This document shows positions 47,925 through 58,441 of a DNA stretch of 64,000 bases, piece by piece. A model generated the notes under the pieces. It was not told the DNA's origin and made no database searches. It saw only the letters and a list, made by a program, of their open reading frames with translations. Every line of letters starts with the position of its first letter. Within the stretch, counting starts at the first letter, position 1. Made by a program: the position numbers and the translations under genes. Source of the stretch: Hyphomicrobiales bacterium (GTDB taxonomy: Bacteria; Pseudomonadota; Alphaproteobacteria; Rhizobiales; Xanthobacteraceae); contig JAKFYI010000012.1 in the NCBI GenBank assembly GCA_021730985.1, forward strand, positions 62,001-126,000, given 5' to 3'.

Positions 47925-50003
47925 ATGACCAAGATCGTCATCGATGGCAAAGAGATCGACGTTCCGCCGGAGTTCACGCTCTTGCAGGCGGTGGAGGCGG
48001 CGGGCGGTGAAATTCCGCGTTTCTGCTTTCACGAGCGGCTGTCGATCGCCGGCAACTGCCGTATGTGCCTTGTCGAGTTGAAAGGCTCGCCCAAGCCGGT
48101 CGCGTCCTGCGCCTGGGGCGTGCGCGATTGTCGCCCGGGCCCGAACGGCGAGCCGCCGGTCGTCAACACCAAAACGCCGCTGGTTCGCAAGGCGCGCGAA
48201 GGCGTGATGGAATTCCTGCTGATCAACCATCCGCTCGATTGCCCGATCTGCGACCAGGGCGGCGAATGCGACCTGCAGGACCAGGCGATGGCCTACGGCG
48301 TCGACTCCAGCCGCTATGCCGACAACAAGCGAGCGGTCGAGGACAAATACATCGGCCCACTGGTCAAGACGATCATGAACCGCTGCATCCATTGCACGCG
48401 GTGCATCCGTTTTTCCGCCGAGGTGGCCGGCGTGCCGGAGCTTGGCGCGATCGGCCGCGGCGAAGACATGGAGATCACGACTTACCTCGAACAGGCGATG
48501 TCGTCCGAACTGCAGGGCAACGTGGTCGATCTATGCCCGGTCGGCGCGCTGACCTCCAAACCTTATGCATTCGCGGCGCGTCCTTGGGAGCTGAGCAAGA
48601 CTGAATCGATCGACGTGATGGACGCGCTTGGCTCATCGATCCGTGTCGATGCCCGCGGTCGCGAGGTGATGCGCATCCTGCCGCGCGTCAACGACGACGT
48701 GAACGAGGAATGGATTTCCGATAAGACCCGCCATGTGGTCGATGGCCTGCGCACCCAGCGGCTCGATCAACCCTACATTCGTGAGGGCGGCCGGTTGCGG
48801 CCGGCGTCCTGGAGCGAGACGTTCTCCGCCGTCGCGGCCAAGGTCAGCCATACGGCGCCTGACCGCATCGGCGCGATCGCGGGCGATCTCTGCGCGGTCG
48901 AGGAAATGTTCGCGCTTAAGCAGTTGATGGCGCTGCTCGGCAGCCCGAACCTGGATGCCCGGCAAGACAGTGCCGCGATCGATCCGTCCGCCGGACGTGC
49001 CGGCTACCTGTTCAACGGCACCATCGCCGGCATCGAGCGGGCCGACGCGCTCCTGATCGTCGGCGCGAACCCGCGCCGCGAAGGCTCGGTGCTGAACGCG
49101 CGCATCCGCAAGCGCTGGCGCGCCGGCAAGTTCCCGGTCGCGCTGATCGGTGAGCGGGTCGATCTGACCTACAGCTACGACTATCTCGGCGCCGGCCCGG
49201 AGACGCTGGCGGAGCTTGCGGCGGGCCGTGGCGCGTTTGCCGAGACGCTCAAGAAGGCCGAGCGACCGATGGTGATCGTGGGCGCCGCGGCGCTGACGCG
49301 CGCCGATGGCGCCGCGGTTCTGTCGCTCGCCGCCAAGGCCGCGGTCGAATTGGGAGCGGTGAAGGACGGCTGGAACGGATTTTCGGTCCTGCACACCGCG
49401 GCCTCGCGGGTCGGTGCGCTCGACATCGGATTCGTGCCGGGCCAGGGCGGCCTGCATGCCGCGCACATGGCCAATTCCGGCGCGCTCGAGGTGCTGTTCC
49501 TGCTTGGCGCGGACGAAGTGGATGCGCCGGCCGGCGCGTTCGTCGTCTATATCGGCACCCACGGCGACCACGGCGCGCACCGCGCCGACGTGATCCTGCC
49601 GGGCGCAGCCTATACCGAAAAATCCGGCATCTACGTCAACACCGAGGGCCGCGTACAGATCGCGAACCGCGCCAGCTTCCCGCCGGGCGAGGCGCGGGAG
49701 GATTGGGCGATCCTGCGGGCGCTGTCCGAGACGCTTGGCAAGAAGCTGCCGTATGACTCGCTGGGCGCGCTTCGCCGCGTGCTGTTCGCGGCGCATCCGC
49801 ATCTGCAGCGCATCGATCAGGTGACGCCGGGCGACGCAGCCGACATCCGCGCGCTCGCGGGCAAGGGCGGCACGCCCGACAAGGCGCCGTTCCGCCAGGC
49901 GTTCGACGATTTCTATCTCACCAATCCGATCGCGCGCTCGTCCGCGGTGATGGCCGAATGCTCGGCGCTGGCCGAGGGTCGCACCATGAGCGCTGCGGAG
50001 TAG
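47925..50003 (+). CDS. nuoG: NADH-quinone oxidoreductase subunit G
   Basis: 75-kDa subunit with several Fe-S clusters, 692 residues. N-terminal ferredoxin domain: '[25 protein letters not shown]'. '[18 protein letters not shown]' and '[19 protein letters not shown]' bind further clusters. The C-terminal molybdopterin-oxidoreductase-like domain is present but, as in all NuoG, should not bind the cofactor. Confidence 0.97.
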   Translation: MTKIVIDGKEIDVPPEFTLLQAVEAAGGEIPRFCFHERLSIAGNCRMCLVELKGSPKPVASCAWGVRDCRPGPNGEPPVVNTKTPLVRKAREGVMEFLLINHPLDCPICDQGGECDLQDQAMAYGVDSSRYADNKRAVEDKYIGPLVKTIMNRCIHCTRCIRFSAEVAGVPELGAIGRGEDMEITTYLEQAMSSELQGNVVDLCPVGALTSKPYAFAARPWELSKTESIDVMDALGSSIRVDARGREVMRILPRVNDDVNEEWISDKTRHVVDGLRTQRLDQPYIREGGRLRPASWSETFSAVAAKVSHTAPDRIGAIAGDLCAVEEMFALKQLMALLGSPNLDARQDSAAIDPSAGRAGYLFNGTIAGIERADALLIVGANPRREGSVLNARIRKRWRAGKFPVALIGERVDLTYSYDYLGAGPETLAELAAGRGAFAETLKKAERPMVIVGAAALTRADGAAVLSLAAKAAVELGAVKDGWNGFSVLHTAASRVGALDIGFVPGQGGLHAAHMANSGALEVLFLLGADEVDAPAGAFVVYIGTHGDHGAHRADVILPGAAYTEKSGIYVNTEGRVQIANRASFPPGEAREDWAILRALSETLGKKLPYDSLGALRRVLFAAHPHLQRIDQVTPGDAADIRALAGKGGTPDKAPFRQAFDDFYLTNPIARSSAVMAECSALAEGRTMSAAE

Positions 50004-50006
50004 GGC

Positions 50007-51041
50007 ATGATCGAACTTTTCACCACCTACGTCTGGCCGGTCGTGATCATCGCGGCGCAATCGCTGTTGCTGCTGGTGCTGCTGCTGGTCGGCGTCGCCT
50101 ACATCCTGCTTGCCGACCGCAAGATTTGGGCCGCGGTGCAGTTGCGGCGCGGCCCGAACGTGGTCGGGCCATTCGGCCTGCTGCAATCGTTCGCCGACCT
50201 TCTCAAGTTCGTGCTCAAGGAGCCGGTCATCCCCGCGGGCTCGAACAAGGGCGTGTTCCTGCTGGCGCCGCTCGTCACCGCGACGCTCGCGCTCGCGGCT
50301 TGGGCTGTGATCCCGGTCAATGCCGGCTGGATGGTCGCCGACATCAACGTCGGCATCCTCTACATTTTCGCGATCTCGTCGCTGATGGTCTACGGCATCA
50401 TCATGGGCGGCTGGGCGTCGAACTCGAAATACGCCTTTCTGTCCGCGATCCGCTCCGCGGCGCAGATGGTGTCGTACGAAGTCTCGATCGGCTTCGTCAT
50501 CATCACGGTGCTGCTGTGCGCGGGCTCGCTCAAGCTGTCCGCCATCGTCGCGGCGCAAGACACGCCTTACGGCATGCTCGGCTGGTACTGGCTGTGGCTG
50601 TTGCCGATGTTCGTGATCTTCTTCATTTCCGCATTGGCCGAAACCAACCGGCCTCCCTTCGATCTGGTCGAAGCGGAGTCCGAACTGGTCGCGGGCTTCA
50701 TGGTCGAGTACGGCTCGTCGCCCTACATGATGTTTATGCTGGGCGAGTACGTGGCGATCGTCACTATGTGCGCCATGGCCACGATCCTGTTCCTGGGCGG
50801 CTGGCTGCCGCCATTCCCGATCGCGCCATTCACTTGGGTTCCCGGCGTCATCTGGTTCGTACTCAAGATATGCTTCATGTTTTTCCTGTTCGCCATGGCC
50901 AAGGCGATCGTGCCGCGCTACCGCTACGACCAGCTCATGCGATTGGGCTGGAAGGTGTTCCTGCCAATTTCGCTCGCAATGGTGGTGATTGTGGCCGCCG
51001 TCCTGCAATTCGGCGGCCTCGCTCCCGGGAGGATGCCATGA
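50007..51041 (+). CDS. nuoH: NADH-quinone oxidoreductase subunit H
   Basis: ND1-type membrane subunit at the quinone-channel entrance, 344 residues, about eight helices. '[39 protein letters not shown]' and '[25 protein letters not shown]' are diagnostic. Its TGA overlaps the ATG of a small membrane-protein gene (ATGA). Confidence 0.98.
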   Translation: MIELFTTYVWPVVIIAAQSLLLLVLLLVGVAYILLADRKIWAAVQLRRGPNVVGPFGLLQSFADLLKFVLKEPVIPAGSNKGVFLLAPLVTATLALAAWAVIPVNAGWMVADINVGILYIFAISSLMVYGIIMGGWASNSKYAFLSAIRSAAQMVSYEVSIGFVIITVLLCAGSLKLSAIVAAQDTPYGMLGWYWLWLLPMFVIFFISALAETNRPPFDLVEAESELVAGFMVEYGSSPYMMFMLGEYVAIVTMCAMATILFLGGWLPPFPIAPFTWVPGVIWFVLKICFMFFLFAMAKAIVPRYRYDQLMRLGWKVFLPISLAMVVIVAAVLQFGGLAPGRMP

Positions 51042-51265
51042 CCTTCTCCATGCCTGGATTGATCGGTGCCGCGATCGGGTTGTTGTGTGCGCTGGGCGCC
51101 TACGTGGCGATCATGCCGCTATTGGCACGCCGCGACGCGGACGGCGGCACACCGGCCGCTAGCGGTGACGCCAACCCGAACGTCGCCGTCATTCGTGCAA
51201 TTCTGCTCGCTGACTTCGTCGTGCTCGCGGCGATCGGCTACTACGTCGGCCAATTGGTCGGTTGA
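51038..51265 (+). CDS. Small two-helix membrane protein between nuoH and nuoI
   Basis: 75 residues with two hydrophobic segments: '[26 protein letters not shown]' and '[24 protein letters not shown]', joined by a charged linker ('[18 protein letters not shown]'). It is hidden in the ORF track as the tail of a longer false frame (49958-51265). The ATGA overlap with nuoH shows translational coupling, and nuoI starts 13 bp later. I recognise no named family; an accessory complex I or assembly protein is inferred from position. Confidence 0.75.
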   Translation: MTFSMPGLIGAAIGLLCALGAYVAIMPLLARRDADGGTPAASGDANPNVAVIRAILLADFVVLAAIGYYVGQLVG

Positions 51266-51278
51266 TCGGATTGATGAC

Positions 51279-51767
51279 ATGAGACTCGATCAGGCTGCAC
51301 GTTCGATCTTCCTGCAGGAGTTCCTGTCCGGGCTCGTGCTCGCCATGAAGTATTTCTTCAAGCCGAAGGCGACGCTCGATTATCCGTTCGAGAAGGGCCC
51401 GATCTCGCCGCGCTTCCGGGGCGAACACGCGCTGCGCCGCTATCCCAATGGCGAAGAGCGCTGCATCGCATGCAAGTTATGCGAGGCCATCTGCCCGGCG
51501 CAGGCCATCACCATCGAGGCGGGCCCGCGCCGCAATGACGGTACGCGGCGGACCACGCGCTACGACATCGACATGGTGAAGTGCATCTACTGCGGACTGT
51601 GCCAAGAAGCTTGCCCGGTAGACGCCATCGTCGAAGGCCCGAACTTCGAGTTCGCCACCGAAACACGCGAGGAGCTCTACTACGACAAGGAACGCCTGCT
51701 CGCGAACGGCGACCGCTGGGAGCGCGAACTCGCGAAGAACATCGCGCTCGACGCGCCGTACCGGTGA
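51279..51767 (+). CDS. nuoI: NADH-quinone oxidoreductase subunit I
   Basis: TYKY-type subunit with clusters N6a and N6b, 162 residues. Two 4Fe-4S motifs: '[16 protein letters not shown]' and '[16 protein letters not shown]'. Start at ATG 51279 ('[15 protein letters not shown]'), the typical alphaproteobacterial N-terminus; the ORF track begins 71 codons upstream. Confidence 0.98.
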   Translation: MRLDQAARSIFLQEFLSGLVLAMKYFFKPKATLDYPFEKGPISPRFRGEHALRRYPNGEERCIACKLCEAICPAQAITIEAGPRRNDGTRRTTRYDIDMVKCIYCGLCQEACPVDAIVEGPNFEFATETREELYYDKERLLANGDRWERELAKNIALDAPYR

Positions 51768-51780
51768 GGCAGGCGCCGCG

Positions 51781-52389
51781 ATGATCCTTCCCGCTCTGTT
51801 CTTCTATCTCTTCGCCGGTGCGTGCATCGCGTCCGCCTTCATGGTGATCGCGGCCAGGAACCCCGTGCATTCGGTGCTCTATTTGATCTTTGCCTTCGTC
51901 AACGCGGCCGGATTGTTCGTTCTGATGGGCGCCGAGTTCCTGGCGATGATCCTGATCGTGGTTTATGTCGGCGCCGTCGCGGTGCTGTTCCTGTTCGTGG
52001 TGATGATGCTGGACGTCGATTTCGCCGAACTACGCCAGGGCGTGCTGCAGTATCTGCCGTTCGGGGCGCTGATCGGCGTCGTCATGCTGGCCGAACTGCT
52101 GCTGGTGGTCGGGGCCTGGGTCATCGGGCCGGGCGTGCCGCGCGCCATCACCGCGCCGATCCCGGCCGACATCACCAACACCGAGGCGCTGGGCCGCGTC
52201 CTCTACACGAAGTACATCTACTACTTCCAGGCCGCGGGGCTGGTGCTGCTGGTGGCAATGGTCGGCGCGATCGTGCTGACGCTGCGTCATAAGGCCGGGG
52301 TCAAGCGCCAGAACATCGGCGATCAGGTCGCGCGCACCAGAGACACCGCGATCGAAGTGGTCAAGGTCCGGCCGGGGCAGGGACTATGA
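51781..52389 (+). CDS. nuoJ: NADH-quinone oxidoreductase subunit J
   Basis: ND6-type membrane subunit, 202 residues, five helices. '[51 protein letters not shown]' includes the pi-bulge helix. Its stop overlaps the nuoK start by four bases. Confidence 0.97.
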   Translation: MILPALFFYLFAGACIASAFMVIAARNPVHSVLYLIFAFVNAAGLFVLMGAEFLAMILIVVYVGAVAVLFLFVVMMLDVDFAELRQGVLQYLPFGALIGVVMLAELLLVVGAWVIGPGVPRAITAPIPADITNTEALGRVLYTKYIYYFQAAGLVLLVAMVGAIVLTLRHKAGVKRQNIGDQVARTRDTAIEVVKVRPGQGL

Positions 52390-52694
52390 CCATCGGGCTC
52401 GGCCATTATCTCTCGGTTGCCGCGATCCTGTTCACGCTCGGGATCTTCGGCATCTTCCTGAACCGCAAGAACGTCATCGTCATCCTGATGTCGATCGAGC
52501 TGATCCTGCTCGCGGTCAACATCAACTTCGTGGCGTTCTCGACCCATCTCGGCGACATCGTCGGCCAGGTGTTCGCCATGCTGGTGCTGACCGTCGCCGC
52601 TGCTGAAGCCGCGATCGGTCTCGCCATCCTCGTCGTCTATTTCCGGAATCGCGGCTCAATCGCGGTCGAGGACATCAACCTGATGAAGGGCTGA
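52386..52694 (+). CDS. nuoK: NADH-quinone oxidoreductase subunit K
   Basis: ND4L-type membrane subunit, 102 residues, three helices. The proton-path glutamates lie in '[22 protein letters not shown]' and '[19 protein letters not shown]'. It starts within the end of nuoJ (ATGA-type overlap). Confidence 0.98.
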   Translation: MTIGLGHYLSVAAILFTLGIFGIFLNRKNVIVILMSIELILLAVNINFVAFSTHLGDIVGQVFAMLVLTVAAAEAAIGLAILVVYFRNRGSIAVEDINLMKG

Positions 52695-52695
52695 G

Positions 52696-54756
52696 ATGTA
52701 TCAGGCGATTGTCCTTCTTCCGCTATTGGGGGCGATCCTTGCGGGCGCGATTGCGATCTATGGCGCGCGCAAACGGTTTCCAGGCGCCGAACCGTCGGAC
52801 GATCACCACGCGCACGCGGATCATGCCCATGCCGCGCACGCGACACATGATGCGCATCACGGCGATCACGGCCCCACCGAACCTGCCGCGGAAGGGTCCC
52901 GCGCTGCGGAGGTCATCACCACCGCGTTCCTGATGGTTACGGCGGTGCTGTCATGGATCGCTTTCGTCCGGATCGGATACGGCCATCACGACGAGCGCAT
53001 CACGCTGTTTACCTGGATGCTGTCGTCGGACTTCAAGGTGGATTGGGCGCTGCGCATCGACACGCTCACTGCCGTGATGCTGGTGGTGGTGACGACCGTA
53101 TCGTCGCTCGTTCACCTCTATTCCATAGGGTACATGGCGGAAGATCCGTACCGGCCGCGGTTTATGGCGTATCTATCGCTGTTCACCTTCGCGATGTTGG
53201 CGCTGGTGACGTCCGACAATCTCGCCCAGCTCTTCTTTGGCTGGGAGGGCGTCGGTCTCGCGAGCTATCTGCTGATCGGCTTCTGGTACCACAAGCCGGA
53301 GGCGAACGCCGCCGCGATCAAGGCGTTCGTCGTCAACCGCGTCGGCGATTTCGGCTTTGCGCTCGGCATCTTCGCCGTATTCATGATGACGGGATCGATC
53401 GATCTCGACACCGTGTTCGCGCAGGCCCCGGCGCTGACCGGCAAGACCATCAACTTCTTCGGTTGGCACGCCGACGCGCTGACGCTGATCTGCCTGCTGC
53501 TGTTCATGGGCGCGATGGGCAAGTCGGCGCAGTTCCTGCTGCACACATGGCTGCCGGACGCGATGGAAGGCCCGACACCGGTCTCGGCGCTGATCCATGC
53601 CGCGACGATGGTGACGGCGGGCGTGTTCATGGTGGCCCGCCTGTCGCCGCTGTTCGAGCTTTCGCCGACCGCTTTGACCGTGGTGACGATCGTCGGCGCG
53701 ACCACGGCGTTCTTCGCAGCGACCGTGGGCCTCGTGCAGAACGACATCAAACGGATCGTTGCCTATTCAACCTGTTCGCAGCTCGGCTACATGTTCGTTG
53801 CGATGGGCGTCGGCGCTTACTCGGTCGGCATGTACCACCTGTTCACGCATGCGTTCTTCAAGGCGCTGCTGTTCCTCGGCTCCGGCTCGGTAATCATGGC
53901 GATGCACCACGAGCAGGACATCCGCAACATGGGCGGCCTGCGCAAGAAGATCCCGGTCACCTACTGGACCATGGTGATAGGGACACTGGCGCTGACCGGA
54001 TTTCCGTTCACCGCGGGGTACTTCTCCAAGGATGCCATCATCGAGGCGGCGTTCGCCGGAAAGAACCCGGCCGCGGCCTATGCCTTCGTGCTGACCGTGA
54101 TCGCTGCCGGACTGACGGCGTTCTATTCGTGGCGCCTGATCTTCAAGACCTTCCACGGTGAGCCGCACGACCGGCACCACTACGACGAGGCGAAGGAGAG
54201 CCCGCTGGTGATCCTGATCCCGCTCGGCGTGCTGGCGCTGGGCTCGATCGCGGCCGGTTTCCCCCTCAAGGAATATTTCGCCGGCCACCACGTCGAGCAT
54301 TTCTTCCGGCAGTCGCTCAAGCAGAGCGCCGCGGTGATCGACGCCATCCATCATGTACCGTTGTGGGTCGCGCTCACGCCGACGGCGATGATGTTCTTAG
54401 GGTGGGGCATCTCCGCCTATTTCTATCTGCTGCGGCCCGACATCCCAGTCGAGATGGCCCGTCAGCAGGACATGCTGTACCGTTTCCTGCTCAACAAGTG
54501 GTACTTCGACGAAATCTACGACTTCATCTTCGTGCGCCCGGTGCTCTGGCTCGGCCGCGTGCTCTGGAAGGGCGGCGACGGCTACGTGATCGACGGGTTC
54601 GGGCCTGACGGCGTCTCCGCGCGCGTGCTCGACGTCACCCGCAACGTGGTGCGGCTGCAGAGCGGCTATCTCTACCACTACGCCTTCGCCATGCTGGTCG
54701 GCGCTGCCGCGCTGGTCACCTGGTTCATGTTCGCTTCTCCCGGAGGAGCGCACTGA
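52696..54756 (+). CDS. nuoL: NADH-quinone oxidoreductase subunit L with His-rich loop
   Basis: ND5-type antiporter-like subunit with the long lateral helix, 686 residues. The core is normal: '[46 protein letters not shown]', '[33 protein letters not shown]', and '[17 protein letters not shown]'. Between helices 1 and 2 (about residues 36-68) there is an added stretch with about a dozen histidines ('[19 protein letters not shown]'). Similar loops occur in Bradyrhizobium NuoL as I remember it; the role is unknown. Confidence 0.97.
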   Translation: MYQAIVLLPLLGAILAGAIAIYGARKRFPGAEPSDDHHAHADHAHAAHATHDAHHGDHGPTEPAAEGSRAAEVITTAFLMVTAVLSWIAFVRIGYGHHDERITLFTWMLSSDFKVDWALRIDTLTAVMLVVVTTVSSLVHLYSIGYMAEDPYRPRFMAYLSLFTFAMLALVTSDNLAQLFFGWEGVGLASYLLIGFWYHKPEANAAAIKAFVVNRVGDFGFALGIFAVFMMTGSIDLDTVFAQAPALTGKTINFFGWHADALTLICLLLFMGAMGKSAQFLLHTWLPDAMEGPTPVSALIHAATMVTAGVFMVARLSPLFELSPTALTVVTIVGATTAFFAATVGLVQNDIKRIVAYSTCSQLGYMFVAMGVGAYSVGMYHLFTHAFFKALLFLGSGSVIMAMHHEQDIRNMGGLRKKIPVTYWTMVIGTLALTGFPFTAGYFSKDAIIEAAFAGKNPAAAYAFVLTVIAAGLTAFYSWRLIFKTFHGEPHDRHHYDEAKESPLVILIPLGVLALGSIAAGFPLKEYFAGHHVEHFFRQSLKQSAAVIDAIHHVPLWVALTPTAMMFLGWGISAYFYLLRPDIPVEMARQQDMLYRFLLNKWYFDEIYDFIFVRPVLWLGRVLWKGGDGYVIDGFGPDGVSARVLDVTRNVVRLQSGYLYHYAFAMLVGAAALVTWFMFASPGGAH

Positions 54757-56267
54757 TGGCGAGCTGGCCCATTCTTTCCGTCACCACATTCCTGCCGCTC
54801 GCGGGCGTGCTGTTCATTCTGGCGCTGCGCGGCGAGGACGAGGCTGCCAAGCGCAACGCGCGCTGGGTCGCGCTGTGGACCACCGCCGTCACGTTTGCGG
54901 TGTCGCTGGTCATGCTGTCGCGCTTCGACGCGACCACGGCCGAATTCCAGTTCGTCGAGAAAATGGCGTGGCTCGGCAATTTCGGCACCTACCACATGGG
55001 CGTGGACGGCATTTCCCTGCCGCTGGTGATCCTCACCACCGCGATCATGCCGCTCTGTATCGTGGCAAGCTGGCTGTCGGTCCAGGTGCGCGTCAAGGAG
55101 TACATGATCGCGTTCCTGGTGCTGGAAACGCTGATGATCGGCACGTTCTCGGCGCTCGACCTTGTGCTGTTCTATCTGTTCTTCGAGGGCGGCCTGATCC
55201 CGATGTTCCTGATCATCGGCGTGTGGGGCGGCCCGCGCCGGGTGTACGCCAGCTTCAAATTCTTCCTCTACACGCTTGCCGGTTCGGTGCTGATGCTGCT
55301 CGCCATCATGGCGATGTACTGGCAGTCCGGTACGACCGACATCACCGTGCTGCTGCGGCATGCGTTCCCGCGCGAGATGCAGCCGTGGCTGTGGTTTGCG
55401 TTCTTTGCCTCGTTCGCGGTGAAGATGCCGATGTGGCCGGTCCACACCTGGCTGCCGGACGCCCACGTCGAGGCGCCGACGGCGGGATCCGTCATCCTCG
55501 CCGCAATCCTTTTGAAGATGGGCGGCTACGGCTTCCTGCGGTTCTCGCTGCCGATGTTCCCGATCGCGTCAAACGAGTTCGCCATGCTGGTGTTCGCGCT
55601 GTCGGTCATCGCCATCGTCTACACATCGCTGGTTGCGATCGTGCAGGAGGACATGAAGAAGCTGATTGCCTATTCGTCGGTCGCGCACATGGGCTTTGTC
55701 ACCATGGGCATCTTTGCCGCGACCGCGCAGGGCGTGGCGGGCGGCATATTCCAGATGATCTCGCACGGTGTGGTTTCGGCCGCGCTGTTCCTGTGCGTCG
55801 GCGTCGTCTACGACCGCATGCACAGCCGCGAGATCGCGACCTATGGCGGCCTGGTCAACCGCATGCCTGTGTATGCCGCGGTGTTCTTGCTATTCACAAT
55901 GGCGAACGTCGGACTGCCGGGCACATCCGGTTTCGTCGGCGAATTTCTGACTTTGCTCGGCACCTTCAAGGTCAACATCGTGGTGGCGTCGCTGGCGACG
56001 CTCGGCGTGATCTTCTCGGCCTGCTACGCACTGTGGCTTTATCGAAAGGTCGTGCTGGGCAAGCTTGAGAAGCCCGCGCTCGCCAACATCAGCGACATGA
56101 GCTGGCGCGAGATCGCGGTGTTCGCTCCGCTGATCGTGCTGACCATCCTGTTCGGCGTCTATCCGAAACCGGTGCTCGACATTTCGGCCGCGTCGGTGAC
56201 GGCGCTGCTGCAGAACTATCATGCCGCGCTCGGAGCGGCCGCGAAAACCGCCGCGCTGGTGCATTGA
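54756..56267 (+). CDS. nuoM: NADH-quinone oxidoreductase subunit M
   Basis: ND4-type antiporter-like subunit, 503 residues. '[21 protein letters not shown]', '[33 protein letters not shown]' and '[21 protein letters not shown]' are the conserved proton-channel blocks. Its start overlaps the nuoL stop by one base. Confidence 0.98.
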   Translation: MASWPILSVTTFLPLAGVLFILALRGEDEAAKRNARWVALWTTAVTFAVSLVMLSRFDATTAEFQFVEKMAWLGNFGTYHMGVDGISLPLVILTTAIMPLCIVASWLSVQVRVKEYMIAFLVLETLMIGTFSALDLVLFYLFFEGGLIPMFLIIGVWGGPRRVYASFKFFLYTLAGSVLMLLAIMAMYWQSGTTDITVLLRHAFPREMQPWLWFAFFASFAVKMPMWPVHTWLPDAHVEAPTAGSVILAAILLKMGGYGFLRFSLPMFPIASNEFAMLVFALSVIAIVYTSLVAIVQEDMKKLIAYSSVAHMGFVTMGIFAATAQGVAGGIFQMISHGVVSAALFLCVGVVYDRMHSREIATYGGLVNRMPVYAAVFLLFTMANVGLPGTSGFVGEFLTLLGTFKVNIVVASLATLGVIFSACYALWLYRKVVLGKLEKPALANISDMSWREIAVFAPLIVLTILFGVYPKPVLDISAASVTALLQNYHAALGAAAKTAALVH

Positions 56268-57694
56268 TGACCGCCGCCACATACCTCCCGCTCTATCCGG
56301 CCATCCCGGAAATCGTCCTCGCGATCGGCGCGATGGCGCTGCTGATGCTCGGGGCCTATCGGGAAAACAGCACGCAGGTCGTCAACCTGGGCGCCGTGAT
56401 GCTGCTGATCGCAGCGGCCTTGATCGTGCACTGGCTGCCGAACGGCGTCACGTTCGGTGGCAGCTTCGTGGTCGATGGCTTTGCGCGCTTTCTCAAGGTG
56501 CTGGCCTTCCTGGCCTCGGCGGTGGCGATCGTGATGTCGCTGCACTACCAGGCGGCCGAGAAGCAGCGGATGTTCGAGTATTCGATCCTGATCCTGCTGT
56601 CGGCGGTCGGCATGGGGATGATGATCTCCGCCGCCGATCTGATCGCGCTGTACCTCGGGCTCGAACTGATGAGCCTTGCCCTCTACGTGGTCGCGGCATC
56701 GAACCGCGACTCCGTGCGCTCGACCGAGGCGGGCCTCAAGTATTTCGTGCTCGGCGCGCTATCGTCGGGAATGCTGCTCTACGGCTGCTCTCTGATCTAT
56801 GGCTTCACCGGCACCGTGGCGTTCACCGGCATCGCCAAGGCGACGCAGGGCGGGGCAGGGATCGGGCTGATCTTCGGTCTGGTGTTCGTGTTCGCAGGCC
56901 TTTGCTTCAAGGTCTCGGCAGTGCCGTTCCACATGTGGACGCCGGACGTCTACGAGGGCGCGCCGACGCCGGTCACGGCGTTCTTTGCGGCCGCGCCTAA
57001 GATCGCGGCCATTGCCCTGTTCATGCGGCTCGCGATCGGAGCATTCCCAGGCATCGTCCCGCAATGGCAGCAGATTCTGGTGTTCGTCGCCATCGCGTCG
57101 ATGACGCTCGGTGCTTTCGCCGCGATCGGGCAGCACAACATCAAGCGGCTGATGGCGTATTCCTCGATCGGTCACATGGGCTTCGCGCTGGTCGGGCTTG
57201 CGGCCGGGACCGCGGAAGGCGTCCAGGGCGTGCTGATTTATATGGCGATCTATCTTGCAATGACGCTCGGCACCTTCTGCTGCATCCTGGCGATGCGGCG
57301 CGCAGGCGGTGCGGTCGAGAACATCTCCGACCTCGCGGGCCTGTCGCGCACCAATCCCGCGCTGGCGTTTTTCCTCGCGCTGTTGCTGTTCTCGCTGGCC
57401 GGCATCCCGCCGCTCGCCGGCTTCTTTGCGAAGTACTACGTGTTCCTCGCCGCCATGCAGGCCGGGATGTTCACGCTGGCCGTGATCGGCGTGCTGGCCA
57501 GCGTGGTCGGCGCCTTCTACTACCTGATGATCATCAAGACGATGTACTTCGACGAACCGGCCGAGGGCTTCGTGCCGATGCCGGGCGAACTCAAGGCGGT
57601 GCTGGGCGTCACCGGCCTTTTTAATCTGCTGTACTTCATCTATCCCGCGCCGCTGCTGCAAGCCGCGAGCGCTGCCGCCAAATCGCTATTCTGA
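56267..57694 (+). CDS. nuoN: NADH-quinone oxidoreductase subunit N
   Basis: ND2-type antiporter-like subunit, 475 residues. '[50 protein letters not shown]', '[26 protein letters not shown]' and '[22 protein letters not shown]' are diagnostic. ATG 56267 overlaps the nuoM stop; the ORF track begins one TTG codon earlier. Its stop overlaps the birA start. Confidence 0.98.
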   Translation: MTAATYLPLYPAIPEIVLAIGAMALLMLGAYRENSTQVVNLGAVMLLIAAALIVHWLPNGVTFGGSFVVDGFARFLKVLAFLASAVAIVMSLHYQAAEKQRMFEYSILILLSAVGMGMMISAADLIALYLGLELMSLALYVVAASNRDSVRSTEAGLKYFVLGALSSGMLLYGCSLIYGFTGTVAFTGIAKATQGGAGIGLIFGLVFVFAGLCFKVSAVPFHMWTPDVYEGAPTPVTAFFAAAPKIAAIALFMRLAIGAFPGIVPQWQQILVFVAIASMTLGAFAAIGQHNIKRLMAYSSIGHMGFALVGLAAGTAEGVQGVLIYMAIYLAMTLGTFCCILAMRRAGGAVENISDLAGLSRTNPALAFFLALLLFSLAGIPPLAGFFAKYYVFLAAMQAGMFTLAVIGVLASVVGAFYYLMIIKTMYFDEPAEGFVPMPGELKAVLGVTGLFNLLYFIYPAPLLQAASAAAKSLF

Positions 57695-58437
57695 TGGCAT
57701 CCGCTCCCGCTGACGTGCGGGTGATCGCTCACGACACGATCGGCTCAACCAATGCCGACGCGCTGGAGCGCGCGCGAGCAGGCGAAGTTGGACCGCTCTG
57801 GGTCACGGCCAAACGGCAGACCGCTGGGCGCGGGCGCCGGGGGCGCACCTGGGTGTCCGAGCCGGGCAATCTCTACGCAACGCTGTTGCTGACCGATGCG
57901 GCGCCGCCCGAACGGGCGGCAGAGCTGTCGTTCGTCACGGCGCTCGCGGTTCACGATGCGGTGGGCTCTCGCATCCCAGGTCTTGCGCGGCGGTTGGCCC
58001 TGAAATGGCCGAACGACTGCCTGATCGACGGTTGCAAGTTTGCGGGCATCCTGATCGAGGGCGAAGGGCGCGCGCTCGCCATTGGGATCGGCGTCAACTG
58101 CGCGCATCACCCGGCAGGCACCACGTTTCCTGCGACCGACCTTGCCGCCGCTGGCGTCCGCGCCACGCCCGGCACCGTATTCGAGGCGCTCGCCCAGGCC
58201 ACGATCGGGCGTATCGTGCAATGGAACCGCGGCGCAGGCTTTGCCGTCATTCGGGACGAATGGCTCCGGCGTGCCTTTGGCGTCGGCAAGACCATCCGGA
58301 TCGCGATGCCGGAGGGCGAACGTGAAGGCCGTTTCGAGACCATCGACGACACCGGCCGGCTGGTGCTGCGGCGCGCCGACGGCACAATTGAAACCGTGAC
58401 CGCGGGCGACGTCATGCCCGCGCTGGTAAAGGGTTAA
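57694..58437 (+). CDS. birA: Biotin--[acetyl-CoA-carboxylase] ligase
   Basis: Attaches biotin to the carrier domain of carboxylases. 247 residues without the N-terminal helix-turn-helix, so it is a monofunctional ligase and not a repressor. 'TAGRGRRGRTWVSEPGNLYATLLL' is the biotinyl-AMP loop and 'LKWPNDCLIDGCKFAGILIEGEG' the catalytic Lys region. The ATG overlaps the nuoN TGA by one base, so it is expressed with complex I. Confidence 0.95.
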   Translation: MASAPADVRVIAHDTIGSTNADALERARAGEVGPLWVTAKRQTAGRGRRGRTWVSEPGNLYATLLLTDAAPPERAAELSFVTALAVHDAVGSRIPGLARRLALKWPNDCLIDGCKFAGILIEGEGRALAIGIGVNCAHHPAGTTFPATDLAAAGVRATPGTVFEALAQATIGRIVQWNRGAGFAVIRDEWLRRAFGVGKTIRIAMPEGEREGRFETIDDTGRLVLRRADGTIETVTAGDVMPALVKG

Positions 58438-58441
58438 AGTT

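Noticed and set aside
48633-51008. 791-codon minus-strand ORF across nuoG-nuoH
   Set aside because: Mirror frame of well-identified genes in GC-rich DNA; Arg/His/Asp-rich with no family resemblance. The same applies to 39693-41525, 34455-35738, 58706-60283 and 62366-63547.
49958-51265. 435-residue plus-strand ORF across nuoH
   Set aside because: Only its last 75 codons (from 51038) form a real gene; the rest is a shadow of nuoH.
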